This document shows, in pieces, positions 8,117 through 15,696 of a stretch of DNA of 64,000 nucleotides (position 1 is its first letter; the number at the start of each line of letters is the position of its first letter). The notes below the pieces were generated by a model. That model saw nothing but the letters and a program-made list of their open reading frames with translations. It made no database searches and was not told where the DNA came from. The stretch is from Marinobacter nauticus (GTDB taxonomy: Bacteria; Pseudomonadota; Gammaproteobacteria; Pseudomonadales; Oleiphilaceae): contig NZ_RBJB01000002.1 in assembly GCF_003634635.1 (NCBI RefSeq), forward strand, positions 1,054,001 to 1,118,000, written 5' to 3'. Both the position numbers and the translations under genes were made by a program.

Positions 8117-8368
8117 ATGACTCGCAAAAACCAGAAGACCGAACCAGCTCCAACTGAGGAAGCCGTCAAAACGGAAAGGTCTGAATCAGCCGAGCAACAG
8201 GCGCCGCGTGCTGCTGGAAAGACCGGAGCAAAAACCAGCGCCGGTTACATCGAAGCAAAGCTGAAAGCCCGCCACTGCAGCGGTGGGCGCTGCAAAGAAA
8301 AGGGCGACACCATGCGCATGACCCGCGGGGAATACGAGCGCCTGAAGAAATACGACCGGGTAGAGTGA
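8117..8368 (+). CDS. Hypothetical neck-region protein
   Basis: This 83-residue protein has a low-complexity, charged first half rich in Thr, Glu, Ala and Lys, and a C-terminal part ARHCSGGRCKEKGDTMRMTRGEY with two cysteines. I do not recognise a family. Position between the connector and head-closure genes, with GAGGAA before the ATG, supports it as real. It may be a capsid decoration or assembly factor, but nothing in the sequence shows this. Confidence 0.6.
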   Translation: MTRKNQKTEPAPTEEAVKTERSESAEQQAPRAAGKTGAKTSAGYIEAKLKARHCSGGRCKEKGDTMRMTRGEYERLKKYDRVE

Positions 8369-8369
8369 T

Positions 8370-8891
8370 ATGCGAGCGGGCCACCTGAGAACACGCTTGA
8401 GCATTCTGGATGCTGGGGTAGAAGTCGGCAAAGTCTGGGCCGACGTTCGCCCTCCCACTGAATCAGGTGAGGCCAAGGGGCTCCGCGAATCGGGTTCAAC
8501 CAAGGTCATTATCCGGCCGCGCCCGGGCATCCGCCCCGGGCTATTTCTTTCGGGTAAGGGGTACGTGCTGGTGGTCGAAGCGGCCGGCGATCACCTTGCC
8601 CGCGGTCGTGACCTGCATATCACCTGCACCCGCCTGCTTGGCACTCCAGGCACCTACACCCAGAAGGACGGCACAGAAATTAATGTGCTGGCCCACGTTG
8701 CTGTGAACACCCCATACATCGGCATGAATGGCCAGCTGATGGACTTCCGGTATCGGATAGAAGTGCCGAGTTATCAAGTGCCGGCCAACTGGCAGCCCGG
8801 TGACAAGATCACAGTGTCCGGCCGCGAGTATGTGCTGACCGGGCTGGCGGAAGATTCGGGCCACGGACAAGTTACGGCGTACACGGCATGA
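8370..8891 (+). CDS. Head-closure / head-tail joining protein
   Basis: This 173-residue protein appears to have two parts. Residues 1-90 (RTRLSILD, VWADVRPP, VIIRPRPGI) look like the SPP1 gp16/HK97 gp7-type head-completion family, which seals the connector. The second part (about 95-173, ending KITVSGREYVLTGLAEDSG) looks like another small beta domain. The gene starts one base after the previous stop and overlaps the next gene by four bases. Confidence 0.7.
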   Translation: MRAGHLRTRLSILDAGVEVGKVWADVRPPTESGEAKGLRESGSTKVIIRPRPGIRPGLFLSGKGYVLVVEAAGDHLARGRDLHITCTRLLGTPGTYTQKDGTEINVLAHVAVNTPYIGMNGQLMDFRYRIEVPSYQVPANWQPGDKITVSGREYVLTGLAEDSGHGQVTAYTA

Positions 8892-9445
8892 GTTACACCC
8901 TGCAAACCCAAGGCGCCGACCGACTGGCTGAACTATTGGGCGCCCTGCCGGATGAAACCGAGCGGGCTCAACGTAACGCCCTGAACGCCGCCGCCACCGA
9001 GTTCAAACGGAGCTTTGTGGATGAGATCAGCGCCGGCACCAGCCTGAAGAAAAAGCTGGTTCGCCAGGGCATCCGCGTGAGCCGTGCCAAGCGTGCCACC
9101 AGCGAGGCCCGGATTATCCCGGACAGCCAGGGCCTACCCATTACCGAATACACCTGGCGTCCAGAGCCTGCCGGACACCCTACGCGGGCTCGGGTTCTGA
9201 TCCGATGGTTTGGCGGCTGGAAGGTGGCAGCCGGCTTTATCAACCCGGAGTCCGACCGCCCCATTCCCCTGAAAACGATCACCAGTCGCGGCCGATCACG
9301 CCGGCCAATGTTGGCCCACGGCGTAAGCATCGCAGCCGCGTTCAAGTACGTCAGAGACGACGATCGAAAGATGGAGACCTACGCGGCCCGGCTCGCCGAA
9401 ATCTTTGAAGAGAAGCTTGAAGACCAAATCAACCAGAGAGCGTGA
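8888..9445 (+). CDS. Neck/tail completion protein, gpZ / HK97 gp10-like
   Basis: This 185-residue basic protein has an N-terminal helical part (RLAELLGALPDETERAQRNALN) and the Arg-rich ISRAK-like region typical of the minor tail protein Z family, related to HK97 gp10. Such proteins join the tail tube to the neck. Gene order (head closure, gp10-like, tail terminator, tail tube) matches other siphophages. It overlaps its neighbours on both sides. Confidence 0.75.
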   Translation: MSYTLQTQGADRLAELLGALPDETERAQRNALNAAATEFKRSFVDEISAGTSLKKKLVRQGIRVSRAKRATSEARIIPDSQGLPITEYTWRPEPAGHPTRARVLIRWFGGWKVAAGFINPESDRPIPLKTITSRGRSRRPMLAHGVSIAAAFKYVRDDDRKMETYAARLAEIFEEKLEDQINQRA

Positions 9446-9447
9446 CC

Positions 9448-9909
9448 ATGGCAGACCCCAAATCCCTGAGAGTGGTGAAGGCCGTTCAAGGGGCGCTCGA
9501 GCAAATCCAGAGGCCCGACTACAACACCGACGCCGGTACCCGAATAAGCCGAGGCCGCCGCCGGATCAGCACCAACGAAACCTTCCCCTTGATCATTATC
9601 CACGAAGGTGAAGAGGAAGTGGTTAAGCGGGCGGGGGTGCACCAGGTTCAAAACCGCCTGAACATCACCGTGGAGGGCTGGGTGCAGGCTGACCCGATCA
9701 ACCCGCTCGATGATGCCCACCTGCTACTGGCTGACATTCAGAAATCCCTGTTTCCGGCCCTGGAAAGCCGAACTAATCCGGGGCTGCTTGTGCAAGTGCA
9801 ATACCTGGGGCGAGTCATCGACCCGCCCGAAGACGGTTCCCGTTCCTGTTCTGTCTCTGTCCTGCTCGCCATTGACTGGACAGAACATCTCACCGACCCC
9901 ACGAAATAA
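9448..9909 (+). CDS. Tail terminator-like protein
   Basis: This 153-residue protein is expected to cap the tail tube and bind the neck. It resembles tail-terminator folds: an N-terminal helix (LRVVKAVQGALEQI), then an alternating beta region with FPLIIIHEGEEEV and LNITVEGWVQAD, and a helix DDAHLLLADIQKSLF. I prefer ATG 9448 over the in-frame GTG 9442, which overlaps the previous gene. The assignment rests mainly on position and fold pattern. Confidence 0.65.
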   Translation: MADPKSLRVVKAVQGALEQIQRPDYNTDAGTRISRGRRRISTNETFPLIIIHEGEEEVVKRAGVHQVQNRLNITVEGWVQADPINPLDDAHLLLADIQKSLFPALESRTNPGLLVQVQYLGRVIDPPEDGSRSCSVSVLLAIDWTEHLTDPTK

Positions 9910-9921
9910 GAGGATCGACCC

Positions 9922-10656
9922 ATGGCTGAGCAAATCAACGAGGCGTATATCGGCTCCGGTATCGTCTACATCAACGGCCGCGATGTCGGCAACTGCTCCA
10001 ACGTGAACTTTGCGATCGAGCAGGAAACCCAAACCCAGCGGAACTATCGGGGCGGCGGCGGCAACTTTGCCTCTGTGACCACCGTAAGTGCCGTGAATCT
10101 GTCTATGGAACTGGCCAACTTCAGTAACGCCAACCTGGCGCTGGCGCTTCGCGGTGTCGTTGAAAGCGTAGCGGCGGGTCAGGTTGCCGATGAGTCGGTT
10201 GTGGCGGTTGCTGGCGGTTTGGCTGAGACATCCAAGATGATCGACCTTTCCGATACTGCCAACACCGTAACCGTGAAGGATGAGACAGACCAGACCACTT
10301 ACGTTGCAGGTACCGACTACGAGGTTACCGCTGCCGGCCTGAAGATCCTGTCTGGCGGCAATATCACTGACGGCGAAACGTTGAAAGTGAGCTACGACAA
10401 CCAGGGCACCAACGTTCTGCAGGCTCTGATCGACTCCGGTCAGGAAGTGCGCGTGGTGCTGGATGGTATCAACGACGCGACCGGAAAGCCGGTTACCGTC
10501 AAGGTACACCGCTGGAAGCCGTCGCCAACCTCTGGCCTTGGTCTGATCTCCGACAGCTTCGCAACCTTCACCATTGAAGGTGAAGTGCTGGCGGATGAAA
10601 CCATCCAGGCTGCTGGCAAATCCAAGTTCTTCACCCGCGCCGCAGCTGCAGCGTAA
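9922..10656 (+). CDS. Major tail (tube) protein
   Basis: This 244-residue protein has GSGIVYINGRDVGNCSNVNF near the start and a beta-rich, Gly/Thr/Asp-rich sequence, as expected for a siphophage tail tube subunit. A middle segment (about residues 100-175; TVTVKDETDQTTYVAGTDYEV, then GGNITDGETLKVSY) looks like an inserted Ig-like domain. The C-terminal Ala run suggests a flexible tail. It is the last gene before the tape measure and is followed by a strong hairpin, suggesting high expression. Confidence 0.8.
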   Translation: MAEQINEAYIGSGIVYINGRDVGNCSNVNFAIEQETQTQRNYRGGGGNFASVTTVSAVNLSMELANFSNANLALALRGVVESVAAGQVADESVVAVAGGLAETSKMIDLSDTANTVTVKDETDQTTYVAGTDYEVTAAGLKILSGGNITDGETLKVSYDNQGTNVLQALIDSGQEVRVVLDGINDATGKPVTVKVHRWKPSPTSGLGLISDSFATFTIEGEVLADETIQAAGKSKFFTRAAAAA

Positions 10657-10671
10657 AAGCCTGACCAACCG

Positions 10672-10691
10672 GTGGGGCCACCCGGCCCCAC
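10672..10691 (+). other. Intercistronic hairpin after the tail tube gene
   Basis: GTGGGGCC and GGCCCCAC form a perfect eight-pair stem with a four-base loop, followed by a C-rich rather than T-rich stretch. This suggests an mRNA stabiliser or partial attenuator that keeps tail-tube mRNA abundant and reduces read-through to the tape measure gene. Confidence 0.5.
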
Positions 10692-10727
10692 CACTCCCCC
10701 TCCCCTTGCTGTTCTGCTGAGACTGAC

Positions 10728-13700
10728 ATGGCGCTGAAAGACTCGATCATCAACCTTGTCCTGAAAGGCAAGGACTTAATGACCCCTGCCACCAAAACGG
10801 CAGCGGACAGCGTTGGCAAACTGCAAGAGCGCAGCGACGAACTTACGACTGCCCTCGAAAAGCTCACCAAAACCGAACGCAACATTGAGCAGTTCAAGAA
10901 GCTCAGCGAACAAAGCGATCGCCTGAAAGATAACTGGCAGGAAGCCGAGTACGAGCTGCAGCAACTCAAAGAAACCTTCGAGGCTACAGAGAAGCCCACC
11001 AAGGCCATGGCCCGGGAGCTGGAGAAGGCAGAGAAGTCTGCCGAAGGCGCCCAAGTTGCCTGGCGTAGAAACAGGGATTCCCTCGACCGCCTGACGCCGC
11101 AACTCAAAGCCGCCGGCGTGAACATGGACAACCTCGACCAGGCTCAGGATGACGTTCAGCAGTCTGCCATGCGTCTGCGTTCAGACCTCACCGGCGTCAA
11201 CGTGCAGCTCGATCGTCAGGAGCAGGCTGCAAAAGAAGCCGCCGAGGGTACCGAAGAGCTGGGCGACGAAGCCGAGCGGTCATCTGGTCTGATTTCAAAA
11301 CTCGGTGCAGGCATTAAAACCGTGGCCGCCGGCGCCGCTGCCCTGGTCGCCAGTATCGGTGCATCAGCTGCCACGCTAACTGTTTTCTCCCGTAGCCAGG
11401 CGTCCCTTGCCGACGAGATCACCAACACCAGCAACGCCATTGGCGTAAACCGTGAAGCCCTGCAGGTCTGGCAGGTTGCTGGTGAGCGCGTTGGTCTTAC
11501 AGGTGAAAAGGTCACCGATATTCTCCGCAGCGTGACGGAGCGGCTGGGCGAGTTCGCCGCCAACGGAGGTGGCGAGGCAGCCCAGGTGATGGAGCGCCTT
11601 AATCTCCAAATCGAGGACTTTGAAGGTCTAGCCCCGGATGAGCAAATGCTCAAGTTTGCCGAGGCTATCGAAAGCCTGCCGAAGGCCGAGCAGGTTGCCC
11701 TTCTGGAAAAACTCGGTAGCGATGCCAGTCAACTGCAGCCTCTCCTCGAGGACAACGCTGCAGGGCTGAGAGCCATTGCCGCGGAAGCTGCGCAATCAGG
11801 AGCAATATATTCCGAGGAAGAGCTCGACAAGCTCCTTCGCGCCAATGACATCTACAACTCCATTACCATAAAAATTCAGGGCCTCACCCGCCGAATTGGC
11901 GCGGAGCTGGCACCGGCTGTTGCCGATGCAACGGATAAAGTCGTCAAGCTTTTCGATCAAAACGAAACCGGTGAAAAGCTGATCGACATGTTCAGGCGCA
12001 TCACTACCTGGGGCGCCGATATGGCGACCAAGCTGGTGGAGAATGCTGACAGCATATCCGCCGGTTTCGGCAAACTCTGGGACACCATTCAGGCTGGTGC
12101 CAACGGAGCCGTTGCTATATTTCGCGGATTGCAGACCATCGTTGCAGCTTGGTCCACGCTGGTGGCTGGTAGCTTTGCCACCGTTCTCAGCATCGCGGAG
12201 GGCCTGGCTGTTGCTATGAATAAGGCCGGCCTCGTCAGCGATGAAACCCTGAACAACATTAGATCGAAAGCCGAAGCTGCGCGTCAGTCGGTAATGGATC
12301 TGGGCCAACAGACTGCAGAGTATGGCCGCCAAGCAGTCGAGGCTGGGAAAGGTGTGGTTGATGCCTTCGATGGCGCGGCTGACGCAGGGACAAAGCTCCA
12401 GGAGAAAACCGAGAAAGGAATCGGCACCCTGACCACACTGGCTGAGAATGTTGAAACTGCCGTCCGTAAAGCTGGGGATGAAACGACCAAAGCAAGGCAG
12501 AAAGCCAAGGATTTGGCGGAGGCCTACGAAACGCTTGGTATAGAGAGCCAAGCCGCTTTGAACAAAGCGGCGGAAACTGCCAAGCAAGACTTTGAAACCA
12601 TTCTGGCAAGCGGAAAAGCCACAAAACGTGAACTTTCCGAAGCTTTTCAAGCCTACGCTCAAGCCATTATAGATTCTGGCGACAAAGCCAAGATCCGGGC
12701 CCTGGAAGTGGAAGCCGCCCAACTCGGTCTACGTGATGCGCTGAGAGAGGTGAGGGCTCAGGCGGAGGAATCTGGAGATGCCGCGAGCTCCAGTGCTGAG
12801 GATATTGCTATAAAGGCCGGCAAAGCTGCCGATGAAACAAAGCGCCTCGCAGATGAAACCCGGAAGGCCAAGCAGGAAGCTGAGGCTGCACGGGAGAAGT
12901 TTCGGGAAACCCTTGGAGCGTCCTTCTCCAAAGCGATATCCACGGCCAGAGAGCAGGTAACCGCTCTATCTGTGGCTGCCCGAAACCTGTTCGAGATGAA
13001 GATCGGCGGCAACGCGTTTGTGAAACAGAGCGAAGACGCCGCCGCATCACTGGAGAGGGCCCGCCAGCGTACCGATGAGCTGGCATCTGCCCGACGGCGC
13101 TTGATGTCCAGCAGTCTGGCGGCTTGGTTTGCGGACACCGCCTTACATGCCGCCGAGACAGAAGAACGGTTCTGGGCCCAGGCCGTAGCGATGGAGAACC
13201 TGCAGGAAAAGATTGAATCCGGCAGCTTCAGCCTTAGCCAGCTCAACGGCCTGAGCGAAACCGCCGCCACCCGTTTCGATGTTTTGGACAAGCAGCGCCT
13301 CAGCGGCCTGCAAAGTGCGATCGACTCCGCCAAGCAGAAACTACAGTCACTCACCGACACCGCAGACAACACCCTCAACAGTCTGCGTCAGCGTTTGGCG
13401 GATATCCGGGGTGACACTGAAGAAGCCCAGCGCATTCAGTATGAATCCGAGCGTAAGCGCTTGCAGGAGCAGCTGGAGCAGGCCCGGCAGGCTGGCGCCG
13501 ATGCGGCCGCTGCCGACTACCAGCAGTCCCTGGATACCCTCGAAAAGATCTACCAGATCGAACAGAAGAACCGCCGGGAAGAACAGAACGCCCGCGAGAA
13601 AGAGGCCGCCGATCGGGCGCGTGATCAGCAGCTGGCAGAGATTGAGCGCCAGCGGGCGGGGCGCGATCTCAATAAACCAACACCGGCTGCATCGCCGCCG

Positions 13701-13820
13701 TCTCGGACAATCGTCCTACAGGGCCCGAGCGGCAACCGTGCAAGTGTCTCAGTAGCCGAGGCCGAGGAAAGCAATCTCCTGGACGTACTTGAGGATCTCG
13801 GATATCGGAGTAATGCGTAA
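10728..13820 (+). CDS. Tape measure protein
   Basis: This 1030-residue protein would set tail length and later help DNA cross the cell envelope. It is almost entirely helical: a charged coiled coil at residues 20-180, hydrophobic segments near 190-215 (TVAAGAAALVASIGASAA) and 465-490 (TIVAAWSTLVAGSFATVL), and long Ala/Glu/Lys-rich coiled coils to the end. At the usual 1.5 Å per residue it predicts a tail near 155 nm. No tail-assembly chaperone genes lie between it and the tail tube gene. Its stop TAA overlaps the next ATG. Confidence 0.93.
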   Translation: MALKDSIINLVLKGKDLMTPATKTAADSVGKLQERSDELTTALEKLTKTERNIEQFKKLSEQSDRLKDNWQEAEYELQQLKETFEATEKPTKAMARELEKAEKSAEGAQVAWRRNRDSLDRLTPQLKAAGVNMDNLDQAQDDVQQSAMRLRSDLTGVNVQLDRQEQAAKEAAEGTEELGDEAERSSGLISKLGAGIKTVAAGAAALVASIGASAATLTVFSRSQASLADEITNTSNAIGVNREALQVWQVAGERVGLTGEKVTDILRSVTERLGEFAANGGGEAAQVMERLNLQIEDFEGLAPDEQMLKFAEAIESLPKAEQVALLEKLGSDASQLQPLLEDNAAGLRAIAAEAAQSGAIYSEEELDKLLRANDIYNSITIKIQGLTRRIGAELAPAVADATDKVVKLFDQNETGEKLIDMFRRITTWGADMATKLVENADSISAGFGKLWDTIQAGANGAVAIFRGLQTIVAAWSTLVAGSFATVLSIAEGLAVAMNKAGLVSDETLNNIRSKAEAARQSVMDLGQQTAEYGRQAVEAGKGVVDAFDGAADAGTKLQEKTEKGIGTLTTLAENVETAVRKAGDETTKARQKAKDLAEAYETLGIESQAALNKAAETAKQDFETILASGKATKRELSEAFQAYAQAIIDSGDKAKIRALEVEAAQLGLRDALREVRAQAEESGDAASSSAEDIAIKAGKAADETKRLADETRKAKQEAEAAREKFRETLGASFSKAISTAREQVTALSVAARNLFEMKIGGNAFVKQSEDAAASLERARQRTDELASARRRLMSSSLAAWFADTALHAAETEERFWAQAVAMENLQEKIESGSFSLSQLNGLSETAATRFDVLDKQRLSGLQSAIDSAKQKLQSLTDTADNTLNSLRQRLADIRGDTEEAQRIQYESERKRLQEQLEQARQAGADAAAADYQQSLDTLEKIYQIEQKNRREEQNAREKEAADRARDQQLAEIERQRAGRDLNKPTPAASPPSRTIVLQGPSGNRASVSVAEAEESNLLDVLEDLGYRSNA

Positions 13821-14218
13821 TGGCAATGAGCATATCCAATGGAATGATAACGATCGATCTCCCGCCTGATCTGCAATGGGTAGATGAGTTCGGGTGGTCT
13901 GCCGTCGAGCAGATCAAAGAATACAGCCTGACCGGTGCCCTGATAGTGCAGCAGGGGGTCAAGGCTAAGGGGCGGCCATTCACTCTAAAGAGTAACGGCG
14001 CCTCGTGGGTTAAGCGGTCGGTTGTGGAGCAAATCCAAGCCTTCTACAACACCCCAGGCAACGTTTTCACCCTCACGATTGATGGAACGAGCTACTCATT
14101 CCTGTTCGAGCGGCCAGACGGTTTCATTGCCTCCGAGGTTGGACGCCTCGTGCGGTCGGCTCAGGGTCCAGATTACCCCTTCACCATCGAGATTAAAGGC
14201 TTCGAGGTAGCAGTATGA
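13820..14218 (+). CDS. Distal tail-like protein (tail tip)
   Basis: This 132-residue beta-rich protein starts on the ATG that overlaps the tape measure stop and overlaps the next gene by four bases. Sequence such as LPPDLQWVDEFGW, GRPFTLKSN and PDYPFTIEIKGFEV suggests a small tail-tip beta domain. By position it could be a distal tail or baseplate adaptor. I do not recognise a specific family. It is the last gene before the change in codon usage. Confidence 0.55.
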   Translation: MAMSISNGMITIDLPPDLQWVDEFGWSAVEQIKEYSLTGALIVQQGVKAKGRPFTLKSNGASWVKRSVVEQIQAFYNTPGNVFTLTIDGTSYSFLFERPDGFIASEVGRLVRSAQGPDYPFTIEIKGFEVAV

Positions 14219-15687
14219 CGATTACCAACGATCAGATCGTCCTGGCAAAGAGCCAGGTAATGGCAGACACCGAGGACGGCGGCGGCCGCATGGGCGCGGA
14301 TATCGTCGAGGAAGGCGCGGTAAACAACACCATGCCGGACGTGTCCCGTCTCGATCGCGTGTATGGTCGGGTCAACATGCTAAAGCTCTATCTGTCCGTG
14401 CGATCGGCGAACCAGGACACCTACCTCGGCGCCCATACATGCGTACTTCGTAACCCGGTGGATCCGCGCGTCGCCGTTACCCTATTCCAGACCGGCAGCC
14501 ACACCGACCGCCGGGACTCGGCGCGCGATCGGATCGAGTCCTATGTCGTGAAGGCCACCGAGGCCAACTTCTGGCTATGGGGCGATCAGCTCCAGGGCCA
14601 GCGGGCTATCTCCGCCCTGCAGCGTAAGGACGCCACACCGCCGGAGACCGGCGAGGTCTACTGTTTGATTTCAGACGACGAGCAGACCGAGCAATACGTC
14701 CGTGTTATCGAGGTTGAGGTCGCAATCCAGACCTTTACGATCCAGATCAACAGCGATTTCCGGGAGTTCGAGCTCCAGACCCTACAGATCCGGCTCGCGA
14801 ACCAGCTCGAGCACGACTTCGAGGGGTCAGATCCACACCCGACGGGCAAACAGGGAGGCGCGGCCGCGGTCCGATCAACTCAGGTCGCCGACGCAGCCCG
14901 TTACTACGGAGCGAAGAAACTCGCCGTCAGCGCGGCGCCTGGGGATCTGACAGCCCAGGTCGAGTCGGTCTATAACCACCTGGTACCGAGTGCGCAGTCG
15001 GAGACCGCCCTCACCGATCGCAGCGGCGGGCCAGGCCGTATACCGGTCGTTCCGGCGTCGACGAGCACGATCTCGGTTAATGCCGACGACGTGAACCTCG
15101 ACGGCGACGGGTACGCGGTCTACTACTCCGGCCGGTCGATCGTGCCCGGATCCCTGCAGATCACCGGCAGCAACGGCACCTATGAGGACGCCGGCGGCGA
15201 GCTCGCGCACGTCAGTGGTAGCGACTACCTGGTCGAGTCCTCGATCGACTACGTCGAGGGCATTGTCCGGATCAAGTACGACACCAGCAGCCGGCGGTAC
15301 AACCCGGTTACGCTAACCTTCCTGCCTGGCGCGGCGTTCTCTCAGCAGAGCTACACCGCGTCGCAGGAGGTCACACTACAGACCCGCTCCCTGACCTGGG
15401 TATTCCAGCCTCGACCAATCCCCGCACCCGGGACCCTGATCGTCGAGTATCGGGCGCTCGGCCGTTGGGCAACGCTCCGCGATCGCGGGGACGGAACGCT
15501 CACCGGCGACGGTACCGGAACGATCGACTACGCGACCGGCACGATCAGTATCACGATGGCCGGCCTTCCGGACGTCGGTACCGAGATTATCTACTCCTGG
15601 GGGGATGATCTCTCATTCGATATCGAGGACGGCAGCACAGACGCACCGATCAACGTCGTCGAGTTCATCATCGCGGACAGCATTTAA
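14215..15687 (+). CDS. Tail-tip structural protein with beta repeats
   Basis: This 490-residue protein contains no catalytic motif that I can see. Residues 1-230 form one region. The rest has at least two copies of a beta unit that ends in SIDY or TIDY followed by about two residues and a G-hydrophobic strand (for example SSIDYVEGIVRI and GTIDYATGTISI). The same unit recurs in the next protein. The DNA is rich in GATC and uses mainly GAG for Glu, unlike genes to the left, which suggests acquisition as a module. It probably forms part of the baseplate or tail-tip complex. Confidence 0.6.
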   Translation: MTITNDQIVLAKSQVMADTEDGGGRMGADIVEEGAVNNTMPDVSRLDRVYGRVNMLKLYLSVRSANQDTYLGAHTCVLRNPVDPRVAVTLFQTGSHTDRRDSARDRIESYVVKATEANFWLWGDQLQGQRAISALQRKDATPPETGEVYCLISDDEQTEQYVRVIEVEVAIQTFTIQINSDFREFELQTLQIRLANQLEHDFEGSDPHPTGKQGGAAAVRSTQVADAARYYGAKKLAVSAAPGDLTAQVESVYNHLVPSAQSETALTDRSGGPGRIPVVPASTSTISVNADDVNLDGDGYAVYYSGRSIVPGSLQITGSNGTYEDAGGELAHVSGSDYLVESSIDYVEGIVRIKYDTSSRRYNPVTLTFLPGAAFSQQSYTASQEVTLQTRSLTWVFQPRPIPAPGTLIVEYRALGRWATLRDRGDGTLTGDGTGTIDYATGTISITMAGLPDVGTEIIYSWGDDLSFDIEDGSTDAPINVVEFIIADSI

Positions 15688-15696
15688 GGGGAAACC

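Noticed and set aside
10657-10727. Possible frameshifted tail-chaperone frame
   Set aside because: Only 71 bases are available, with no open frame of useful length and no slippery site.
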